A stretch of 5,064 bases of DNA, from NCBI GenBank assembly GCA_018262315.1, contig JAGSPS010000249.1, positions 1 to 5,064 on the forward strand. Direction: 5' to 3'. The notes under the pieces were generated by a model, which had not been told where the DNA came from, did no database searches, and saw nothing but the letters and a program-made list of their open reading frames with translations. The translations under genes and the position numbers were made by a program. Below, piece after piece: positions 1-5,064 of this stretch. The DNA is from Deltaproteobacteria bacterium. Its GTDB lineage: Bacteria > Myxococcota_A > UBA9160 > PR03. The first letter of the stretch is position 1; each line of letters begins with the position of its first letter.

Positions 1-371
1 GCAAGCTCCAGGAGATCATCGACCAGCACACGGAAGCGTGGGGCGTGAAGGTGCGCGCGGTCGAGGTGAAGCAGATCGATCTGCCCGAGGAAATGAAGCG
101 CGCGATGGCCAAGCAGGCCGAGGCGGAGCGCGAGAAGCGCGCGAAGTTGATCCACGCCGAAGGCGAGTTCAGCGCCTCGCAGCGCCTGAAGGACGCCGCG
201 CACGTCCTCTCCGAGGAGCCCGCGGCGCTGCAGCTCCGCTACCTGCAGACGCTCACCGAGATAGCCACGGAACGGAACTCGACGATCCTGTTCCCGCTTC
301 CGATGGATCTGCTGCGACCGCTCTACCTCGCGAGTGAAGCGGCGGCGCGCAAGATGGAGCAGAGCGGGTGA
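1..371 (+). CDS. Slipin / stomatin-like SPFH (band 7) protein, C-terminal part
   Basis: This is the 3' part of a gene that enters from the left edge; 122 residues are read from base 3, and the stop is TGA at 369-371. The visible part starts in the late SPFH domain (KLQEIIDQHTEAWGVKV, then VEVKQIDLPEEM). It continues into the helical AEAEREKRAKLIHAEGE segment and ends with LQLRYLQTLTEIATERNSTI and LFPLPMDLL, the usual C-terminal pattern of bacterial slipins. Family members are anchored in the inner membrane, form oligomeric scaffolds and are often linked to an NfeD-type protease partner; no such partner is visible here, though it could lie upstream. The stop overlaps the hflK start by one base (TGATG), which implies a shared transcript and translational coupling. 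The N-terminal membrane segment lies outside the window. It differs from HflK and HflC, which follow as separate genes. Family assignment is firm; the exact function is not known. Confidence 0.9.
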   Translation, partial: KLQEIIDQHTEAWGVKVRAVEVKQIDLPEEMKRAMAKQAEAEREKRAKLIHAEGEFSASQRLKDAAHVLSEEPAALQLRYLQTLTEIATERNSTILFPLPMDLLRPLYLASEAAARKMEQSG

Positions 372-1351
372 TGGCGCGCGAGCCCCAGGAGTCGCCCGAA
401 GAGCGCGTCCGCAAGAGCGTCGCGCGCACGATCGCCAACCTGACGGTGCTGCTGATCTCGCTGGGCGTGCTCGGGGCGTGGGCGTACTTCGGCATCTACC
501 AGCTCGAACCGGGGCAGGCGGCGGTGATCCTGCGTTTCGGCAAGTACGTCCACACGGTGTCGCAGCCGGGTCTGCGCTGGCACCTGCCGCCGCCGATCGA
601 AGACCACGAAGTCGTGAACGTCGCCTCGATCGACCGCGAGGAGTTCGGCTACCGCACCGGCGACGCCGAGCCCACGAGCGAAGAGAAGCTGGAAGCTGCG
701 ATGCAGACCAGCGATGCCAATATCGTGCATCTCTCCTTCGTGGTGCAGTACCGGATCAAGGACGCCTTCCAGGCGCGTTACCGCATCGCCGACCCGCGAC
801 CGGTGCTGCGCGACGCGGCGCAGGCTGCGGTGCGCGGTGTGGTCGGTCGCAACACGATCGACGACGTGCTCTCCGAGAAGCGCGGCATCGTCGAGACCGA
901 AACCCAGGAGGTGTTGCAGGACACGCTCGACCACTACGAGTCGGGGCTCGCCGTGCTCGGCATCGAGCTGCAGGACGTGCAGCCGCCCGAGTCCGTGCGC
1001 GCCGCCTTCGACGACGTGCTCGGCGCGGTGCAGGACCGCAACCGCACCGTCAACGAGGCGCAGGGTTACGCGAACGAGGTGCTGCCGAAATCGCGCGCGC
1101 AGTCGGTCGAGTTGATCGAGAGCGCGCGCGGCTACCGGGACGCGCGCATCGCGGAAGCGACCGGCCAGGCCTCGCGGTTCCGCGCCATTGCCAGCGAGTA
1201 CCAGAAGGCGCCCGAGGTGGTGCGCACGCGGCTCTTCCTCGAAACCATGGAGGACGTGCTGCCGTCGGTGCGCACCGTGATCGTGGAGCCGGGCACCGCC
1301 GTGATGCCGTACCTGCCGCTCGACGAGCGCCCGAAAGAGGTCGCGAAATGA
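371..1351 (+). CDS. hflK: FtsH protease activity modulator HflK
   Basis: HflK is an SPFH/band-7 membrane protein that assembles with HflC into a large periplasm-facing cage around the AAA protease FtsH and modulates its access to membrane substrates. The 326-residue product has a short N-terminal tail (about 1-21), one membrane segment (about 22-42), then YQLEPGQAAVILRFGKY at 43-59, which opens the SPFH domain. PGLRWHLPPP follows at 66-75, and the HflK-typical EEFGYRT at 90-96. A helical coiled-coil stretch (about 215-290) contains NRTVNEAQGYANEVLPKSR, and the C-terminal region is LFLETMEDVLPSV. ATG at 371 is chosen because it overlaps the slipin stop (TGATG) and follows GGAG at 356-359; a GTG directly before it at 368 is the only close alternative. 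At 326 residues it is shorter than E. coli HflK (about 419), mainly because the long Gly/Pro-rich N-terminal tail is absent. It overlaps hflC by 4 bp (ATGA). Confidence 0.96.
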   Translation: MAREPQESPEERVRKSVARTIANLTVLLISLGVLGAWAYFGIYQLEPGQAAVILRFGKYVHTVSQPGLRWHLPPPIEDHEVVNVASIDREEFGYRTGDAEPTSEEKLEAAMQTSDANIVHLSFVVQYRIKDAFQARYRIADPRPVLRDAAQAAVRGVVGRNTIDDVLSEKRGIVETETQEVLQDTLDHYESGLAVLGIELQDVQPPESVRAAFDDVLGAVQDRNRTVNEAQGYANEVLPKSRAQSVELIESARGYRDARIAEATGQASRFRAIASEYQKAPEVVRTRLFLETMEDVLPSVRTVIVEPGTAVMPYLPLDERPKEVAK

Positions 1352-2241
1352 GGCGCATCGTCTTCGGGCTGCTCGTCATCTCGGCGATCTTCGCGGCGCT
1401 GGTGTGGGCCGGTGAGGTGGGCGTGGGTCCCGTCGTGATCACGCGCGAGGGCGAACAGAAGATCGTGCTGCTCTTCGGCTCGCCCGTTTCGGTGCAGACC
1501 GAACCGGGTCTCTCGCTCCGCGTGCCGTTCGTCTCGAACGTAGTCTCCTTCGACCGGCGCTTCCTCTATTTCAACTCCGAGCCGCAGCAGATGCAGACCC
1601 GCGACGCCGAGCGGCCCGTGGTCGACCACTATGTGGTGTGGCGGATCGCGGACCCGCTGAAGTTCTTCGCGTCCTTCCCGTCCGGCATGAGTCAGGCGGA
1701 AGCGCAGATCGACCGCGTCACGCGTTCAGACCTGCGCGAAGTGGTCGGCACCAAGACGCTCGCCGAGGTCGTCACCACGGAACGCGAACAGGTGATGCGG
1801 GCGATCACCGACAAGAGCGCCGCGTCGCTCGCGGAGTTCGGCATCGAGGTGCGCGACGTGCGCATCAACCGCACCGAACTTCCGCCCGGCACCGAAGAGA
1901 ACGTCTACGCGCGGATGCGCAGTCAGCGCGAACAGCTGGCGCGCAAGTACCGCGCCGAGGGCGAGCAGGAAGGTCGTCGCATTCGCGCCGAAGCGGACCG
2001 CGACGCGCGCGTGACCGTCGCCGACGCGCAGCGCGACGCCGACGTGTTGCGCGGCGAGGGCGAGGCCGAGTCGGCGCGCATCTACGCCGAAGCGCATGCG
2101 ATCGCCCCGGAGTTCTACGGCTTCGTGCGGCGGCTCGACGCCTACAAGAAGACGATCGGCGCGCAGACCACGCTGGTGGTGCCGCCGAGCAACGACTTCT
2201 TCGAGCTGCTCGAGAGCTTCACGCCGAAGGCCGCGCCCTAG
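1348..2241 (+). CDS. hflC: FtsH protease activity modulator HflC
   Basis: HflC is the second subunit of the HflKC scaffold that surrounds FtsH in the inner membrane. The 297-residue product has a membrane segment at about 4-21 and then the SPFH domain, with REGEQKIVLLFGSPV at 33-47, EPGLSLRVPFV at 52-62 and FDRRFLYFNS at 68-77. LREVVG sits at 129-134. The HflC hallmark helical stretch follows (VYARMRSQREQLARKYRAEG, about 186-205, then repeated RAEADRDA and RGEGEAESARIYAEA units). The C-terminal part has FYGFVRRLDAYKK at 256-268 and the DFFELL segment. The frame stays open far upstream, inside hflK, but ATG 1348 is the right start: it gives the family's normal N-terminal anchor, overlaps the hflK stop as ATGA, and has GAGG at 1337-1340, seven bases before it. 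The length is ordinary for HflC. It is the last gene of the visible operon; the stop is TAG at 2239-2241. Confidence 0.96.
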   Translation: MRRIVFGLLVISAIFAALVWAGEVGVGPVVITREGEQKIVLLFGSPVSVQTEPGLSLRVPFVSNVVSFDRRFLYFNSEPQQMQTRDAERPVVDHYVVWRIADPLKFFASFPSGMSQAEAQIDRVTRSDLREVVGTKTLAEVVTTEREQVMRAITDKSAASLAEFGIEVRDVRINRTELPPGTEENVYARMRSQREQLARKYRAEGEQEGRRIRAEADRDARVTVADAQRDADVLRGEGEAESARIYAEAHAIAPEFYGFVRRLDAYKKTIGAQTTLVVPPSNDFFELLESFTPKAAP

Positions 2242-2243
2242 AA

Positions 2244-2276
2244 GACCGACCCCAAGATGGCTTCCATCGCTCGGTC
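2244..2276 (+). terminator. Hairpin just after hflC, possible weak terminator or 3' end stabiliser
   Basis: Two nested stems start three bases after the hflC stop. GACCGA (2244-2249) can pair with TCGGTC (2271-2276), and inside it GATGG (2256-2260) can pair with CCATC (2264-2268) around a CTT loop. No T-run follows; the next bases are purine-rich (GGAAGGGG), so this is not a classical intrinsic terminator. It could protect the 3' end of the hflKC message, or be chance pairing in GC-rich DNA. The stems are read directly from the sequence; the role is inference. Confidence 0.3.
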
Positions 2277-2290
2277 GGAAGGGGACGCGG

Positions 2291-2573
2291 GAGGCGCGGG
2301 GGCGGTGCGTTCGTCCAGAACGTCCTCGGCGGACGAGGCGTCGCAGCTTCGCGTCGGATCATCGAGGCCGCCTGCGGATTGTTCTGGCCGAACGCCCCGC
2401 CCCCGCTACTAGCCAGTCGATCCAGGGCTTCCGTTCCTGGACGGACGGGAAGCCAAGCGCGGGCGGGGGACTCGGCCGAAACAATCCGCAGGCGGCCGCC
2501 CGAGTTTCGGCGCGAAGCCGCCGATCTCCGTCCGCCGAGGACGTTCCGGACGAGTCCACCGCCCGCGCGCCTC
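2291..2573. repeat. Large imperfect palindrome (inverted repeat, arms about 136 bp) between convergent hflC and lptG
   Basis: The left arm (2291-2426) is the imperfect reverse complement of the right arm (2436-2573), separated by a nine-base loop (2427-2435). By hand alignment about three quarters to four fifths of positions match, with few indels. Matching blocks keep one axis near 2432: 2291-2298 with 2566-2573, 2300-2307 with 2557-2564, an exact 18-base pair 2318-2335 with 2529-2546 (GAACGTCCTCGGCGGACG), 2346-2353 with 2511-2518, a second exact 18-base pair 2366-2383 with 2480-2497 (GGCCGCCTGCGGATTGTT), and CCAGG 2422-2426 with CCTGG 2436-2440. Every frame through it is low-complexity Arg/Pro/Ala translation with no protein family, so it is non-coding. 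It could be two inverted copies of an interspersed repeat, a MITE-like foldback element, or a long hairpin ending both convergent transcripts. No flanking target-site duplication was recognised. The structure is certain; the role is unknown. Confidence 0.85.
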
Positions 2574-2677
2574 ACAGCACCGATCCAGAGCAAGCACGGC
2601 AGCGGGCGCGTCGGCCCCAGGCTCGACGGCTCACCGGGGTCAGGGCTCATGCAGGTTGCTGCAGCCTGGCGCCGGGT
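2574..2677. other. Non-coding spacer between the palindrome and the lptG stop
   Basis: About 100 bases between the right end of the palindrome and the lptG stop codon. Only short, weak complementary pieces are visible: CAGG 2652-2655 with CCTG 2665-2668, and CCCC 2615-2618 with GGGG 2636-2639. There is no T-run on either strand that would make an intrinsic terminator for lptG. No gene, RNA or recognisable regulatory motif was found here. Confidence 0.5.
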
Positions 2678-3766
2678 TCAGCGCGGTGTCCGCCAGATCT
2701 GCCAGGCGCCCGCGCAGAGGAACGTCGCGACGATCGCCCACGGGGTTCCCGCCGCCGACGTGACGCCCTGGGTGGCGAGCGTGCGCCCGTACTCGCGCAC
2801 CATGTAGAACAGGAAGATCGCCGCGACGCCCTGCAGCGCCGGGACCGCCAGACTCCGCGTGCGCTCCACGCGCAGCGCGAGCGGGAGCGCCAGCACGACG
2901 AACACGAGCGACGCGAGCGGCTCCGCGACCCGTTCGTGGAGCAGCGCCTCGGCGCGCAAGGACTCGGTGTCACCCGGTTCCTGCTGGGCGCCGTACTCGC
3001 GCAACTCGGCGATCGAGAGCGCGGAGACGTTGACATCGAGCAGCGCCGTCTCGTCGGGAAGATCGATCTCGGCGTCCGCCAGCCGCTCGTAGTGCGACGG
3101 CGCGGATGCGTCGTCGGGGTCGAAGCCGCGCAACACGGCGTCGACCAGGTGCCAGCGGCCGCCCTCTCCGATGGTGGCGCGCGCGGCCTGGATGGTGCGC
3201 AGCAGGCGGCCGCGGTCGTCCAGTTCGAAGATTGCGATGTCCAGCAGCGCGCGGGCGGCCGGGTCGGCGTCGCGGACGTTGTAGATGGTGTGGCCCTTGT
3301 GATACCAGAACGATCCACGGCGGAAGCTGACCCCGCCGTCGTCGCCGTCGTGGCGACGCGAGGCCTCGCGGGCCTGGACCGCGACGGTTTCGTTCAAGAG
3401 GAGAGCGAATCCCGAGATGACCACCGCGGCGAGCAGCAGCGGGACCAGCACGCGCAGCGGCGAGATGCCGCCGGCCTTCATCGCGAGGATCTCGTACGAG
3501 CGCGCCGCCGTGCCGACCGAGAGATACGCTGCAGCGAACGCCGACGCGGGGATCAGGATCGGCAGATGTTTGTGGGGGATGCGCAGGATCAACACGATCC
3601 ACGCCTCGAGGAAGCCCTTCGACGAAGTGATCACGTCGCCGAAATCCGCGAGCAGTTCGATCACGCCGACCAGAATGCTCAGCGCGACGAGCACTCCCAG
3701 GAACGCGGCTACGAAGCGGACGAGCAGATAGCGCGATAGAACGCCCACGGGCGCGGAGGCTAGCAT
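2678..3766 (-). CDS. lptG: LptG-like lipopolysaccharide export permease (LptF/LptG, YjgP/YjgQ family)
   Basis: LptF and LptG form the membrane part of the LptB2FG ABC transporter, which extracts lipopolysaccharide from the inner membrane and passes it to the LptC/LptA bridge. The 362-residue product has the family layout: three N-terminal membrane segments (about 17-39, 56-84, 104-125), a periplasmic beta-jellyroll-like domain (about 130-280) and three C-terminal ones (about 283-299, 306-326, 341-358). YEILAMKAGGISPLRV (91-106) is the cytoplasmic coupling region expected to contact LptB. GSFWYHKGHTIYNV at 151-164 and the LSI..L..Y pattern near 250-258 look more like LptG than LptF; that choice is from memory of the E. 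coli protein. The length matches the family. The start is ATG, complement of 3764-3766; no Shine-Dalgarno sequence precedes it. The gene stands alone: it converges with hflC and diverges from ribF, with no lptF beside it. Confidence 0.9.
   Translation of the reverse strand: MLASAPVGVLSRYLLVRFVAAFLGVLVALSILVGVIELLADFGDVITSSKGFLEAWIVLILRIPHKHLPILIPASAFAAAYLSVGTAARSYEILAMKAGGISPLRVLVPLLLAAVVISGFALLLNETVAVQAREASRRHDGDDGGVSFRRGSFWYHKGHTIYNVRDADPAARALLDIAIFELDDRGRLLRTIQAARATIGEGGRWHLVDAVLRGFDPDDASAPSHYERLADAEIDLPDETALLDVNVSALSIAELREYGAQQEPGDTESLRAEALLHERVAEPLASLVFVVLALPLALRVERTRSLAVPALQGVAAIFLFYMVREYGRTLATQGVTSAAGTPWAIVATFLCAGAWQIWRTPR
3755..3759 (+). promoter_or_regulatory. Ribosome binding site of ribF (decides a TTG start)
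   Basis: GGAGG lies six bases before the TTG at 3766 and is the strongest Shine-Dalgarno match seen in the window. It supports TTG as the ribF start, since no in-frame ATG or GTG exists between there and the conserved nucleotide-binding motif. The site lies inside the first codons of lptG on the opposite strand. Confidence 0.75.
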
Positions 3767-4719
3767 TGCGGGTCGTAAGGGGCAGTGCAGCGCTCGGTCG
3801 CAGTCCGCTTCGCGCGGTCCTCACGATCGGCAACTTCGACGGTCTTCACATCGGTCATCGCCAGATCCTGCGCACCGTGATCGACCGCGCGCGCGCCCAC
3901 GACGGCGAGGCCGTCGTCTACACCTTCGATCCGCATCCGCGAAAGTTTCTGCAAACGAGTCGCGGGCCGTCGCTTCTCACCACCACCGAACAGAAGCTCG
4001 AGCTGCTCGCCGCCGCGCAGATCGACCTGGTCGTGATCGAACCCTTCACCGCCGAGTTCGCGAAGACTACGCCGGAACGTTTCGTGCGCGAGCACGTGCA
4101 TGCGCATCTCGCGCCGCTCGAGGTCTACGTGGGATACGACTTCCACTACGGGCGCGACCGCGCCGGGTCGATGAGGCTGCTCACCGAGCTGGGGCCGCGT
4201 CTCGGCTTCGCGGTCACGATCATCCCCGAAGTGACGATCGCCGGGCGTGACGTCTCGTCGAGCCGCATCCGCGAACTGCTCGCGGCGGGTGACGTCGAGG
4301 ACGCGAAGCGCCTGCTCGGTCGCTCGTTCGCGGTGCGTGGCACGGTGATGCGGGGCGACCAGCGCGGGCACCGGCTCGGCTTCCCGACCGCGAACCTGTC
4401 GCCGGAGAACGAAGTGATCCCGGCCCACGGCGTCTACGCCGGGCACGTGCTGCTGCTCGACGAGGGCACGCCGGCGGCCGGCACGCGCTTCGCGGCGGTG
4501 ACCAACGTCGGGAGCCGGCCCACCTTCCAGGAGGACGACGCCCCGGTGCTCGCGGAGGCGCACCTGCTCGACTTCGCGGGCGATCTCTACGGCCGGCGCC
4601 TCGAGGTGTCTTTCGAGGCGCGGCTGCGCGGCGAAGAGCGCTTCCCGAACGCCGATGCGTTGCGCGCGCAGATCGCGCGCGACGTCGAAGCCGCCCGCCT
4701 GAAGCTCGCGTCGCCGTGA
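3766..4719 (+). CDS. ribF: Bifunctional riboflavin kinase / FAD synthetase
   Basis: RibF phosphorylates riboflavin to FMN and then adenylates FMN to FAD in the cytoplasm. The 317-residue product has both expected domains. The N-terminal FAD synthetase (about 1-180) shows the nucleotidyltransferase motif GNFDGLHIGH at 22-31, TFDPHPRKF at 53-61, GYDFHYGRDRAG at 123-134 and SSSRIRELL at 164-172. The C-terminal flavokinase (about 185-310) shows RLGFPTANL at 203-211, GVYAGHV at 222-228, NVGSRPTF at 247-254, EAHLLDFAGDLYG at 264-276 and the closing FPNADALRAQIARDVEAAR. The TTG start gives an N-terminus (MRVVRG) that matches the E. coli protein's MKLIRG-type start and has a GGAGG site six bases upstream. 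Length is normal and no key motif is missing. The start overlaps the lptG start by one base on the other strand, and the stop overlaps the next gene by four bases (GTGA). Confidence 0.97.
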   Translation: MRVVRGSAALGRSPLRAVLTIGNFDGLHIGHRQILRTVIDRARAHDGEAVVYTFDPHPRKFLQTSRGPSLLTTTEQKLELLAAAQIDLVVIEPFTAEFAKTTPERFVREHVHAHLAPLEVYVGYDFHYGRDRAGSMRLLTELGPRLGFAVTIIPEVTIAGRDVSSSRIRELLAAGDVEDAKRLLGRSFAVRGTVMRGDQRGHRLGFPTANLSPENEVIPAHGVYAGHVLLLDEGTPAAGTRFAAVTNVGSRPTFQEDDAPVLAEAHLLDFAGDLYGRRLEVSFEARLRGEERFPNADALRAQIARDVEAARLKLASP

Positions 4720-5064
4720 GCCAGGTGCCTTCGAAGACGCGCCGCCGGCTCCGGCGTCTGCGCGATCCCCGGCTGTGGATCGGCGTCGCCGTCACCGCCG
4801 CCACGTTGATGCTCGCGGCGCGCGGCGTGGACTTTCGCACGCTGCTGCACGATCTCTCGCGCGCCAATCTGCTGTTGCTCGTCGGTCTCTCCGTCCCGAT
4901 CCATCTGCTCACGCTGTGGGTGCGCGCGCTGCGCTGGCGCCACCTGACCAATGCCGTGTGCGCGACGTCGCGTGGCGCGCTGTTCCGCGCCACCGCCGTC
5001 GGCGCGCTCGCCAACAACGTGTTTCCGCTGCGCATCGGGGAAGTGGTGCGCGCGTACTACCTCG
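4716..5064 (+). CDS. Lysylphosphatidylglycerol synthase transmembrane / flippase-like family protein, N-terminal part
   Basis: This is the first 116 residues of a polytopic membrane protein that leaves the window; the frame is open to the last base. After a basic N-terminal tail (KTRRRLRRLRDPRLW) come membrane segments at about 20-34 and 51-69. The family signature follows: VRALRWRHL (69-77), then FRATAVGALANNVFPLRIGEVVRAYYL at 90-116, the conserved ANN-PLR-GEV-RAY pattern of the UPF0104 / LPG_synthase_TM family. Members include the membrane domain of the lipid flippase/synthase MprF and many stand-alone proteins of unknown substrate, generally assigned to lipid or isoprenoid-linked substrate handling. 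The GTG start at 4716 is chosen because it overlaps the ribF stop as GTGA; a second GTG three codons later (4725) is an alternative. No strong ribosome binding site is seen, so translation is probably coupled to ribF. Substrate cannot be inferred. Confidence 0.88.
   Translation, partial: MSQVPSKTRRRLRRLRDPRLWIGVAVTAATLMLAARGVDFRTLLHDLSRANLLLLVGLSVPIHLLTLWVRALRWRHLTNAVCATSRGALFRATAVGALANNVFPLRIGEVVRAYYL

Noticed and set aside
323..934. Antisense open frame of 203 codons opposite hflK
   Set aside because: It lies wholly opposite the slipin end and hflK, is rich in His/Arg/Asp as expected from the complement of high-GC codons, and shows no family motif.
2281..2305. G-rich tract at the outer left edge of the palindrome as a possible G-quadruplex
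   Set aside because: Only three runs of three or more G are present (2281-2284, 2289-2291, 2298-2302), so a standard four-run motif is not met.
2426..2454. Small hairpin GGCTTCC (2426-2432) / GGAAGCC (2448-2454) as an independent terminator
   Set aside because: It is off the axis of the large palindrome, competes with the on-axis CCAGG/CCTGG pairing and has no T-run; noted only as an alternative fold at the loop.
2219..2650. Minus-strand 143-codon frame across the intergenic region
   Set aside because: Its two halves resemble translations of the plus strand only because the DNA is palindromic. No ribosome site or protein family supports it.
1638..2807. Long plus-strand frame running from inside hflC through the palindrome into lptG
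   Set aside because: It spans three unrelated elements; the translation is Arg/Ala-rich without motifs, and the hflC and lptG frames are unambiguous.
2096..3739. 547-codon plus-strand frame covering the hflC end, the palindrome and most of lptG antisense
   Set aside because: A shadow frame created by high GC; most of it is the antisense of lptG, and its early part is low-complexity Arg/Ser.
3714..3742. Possible sigma-70 promoter for ribF with TAGAAC at 3737-3742 as -10
   Set aside because: The -10 matches four of six bases, but no acceptable -35 lies at the right spacing, and such matches are expected by chance.
3760..4563. Antisense open frame of 267 codons opposite ribF
   Set aside because: Opposite strand of a certain gene; composition is typical of a GC-rich shadow frame and no domain is recognisable.

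Overview
The window is strongly GC-rich, with G or C at most third codon positions, and it comes from a Gram-negative (diderm) bacterium. It carries an LptG-type lipopolysaccharide-export permease and an HflK/HflC pair, both typical of Proteobacteria and related high-GC diderms. A deltaproteobacterial, Myxococcota-like or similar environmental lineage would fit, but the exact taxon cannot be read from this sequence. No phage, plasmid, CRISPR, tRNA or rRNA signal was seen. Most of the window is compact housekeeping DNA.

Layout. Bases 1-2241 (+) form a tight run of three SPFH/band-7 genes: the C-terminal part of a stomatin-like slipin, then hflK, then hflC. They are joined by overlapping stop and start codons, which indicates one translationally coupled operon for membrane scaffold proteins; HflKC is known to bind and modulate the FtsH protease. 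Bases 2242-2677 hold no credible gene. They contain a short hairpin just after hflC, then a large imperfect palindrome of about 283 bp (2291-2573), the most unusual object here. Bases 2678-3766 (-) encode the LptG-like permease, convergent with hflC, so the palindrome lies between two converging transcription units. Bases 3766-4719 (+) encode the FAD synthetase/riboflavin kinase RibF, divergent from lptG. The two start codons share base 3766, so no intergenic space is left for promoters. From 4716 (+) a membrane protein of the lysylphosphatidylglycerol-synthase transmembrane / flippase-like family begins, overlaps the ribF stop by 4 bp and runs off the window.

How it works together. The SPFH run concerns quality control and microdomain organisation in the inner membrane. 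LptG concerns lipopolysaccharide export through the envelope. RibF makes FMN and FAD and is coupled to an unrelated-looking membrane protein. I see no new multi-gene defence or biosynthetic system. The points worth a second look are the intergenic palindrome with its nested sub-palindromes, and the zero-gap divergent lptG/ribF start region.
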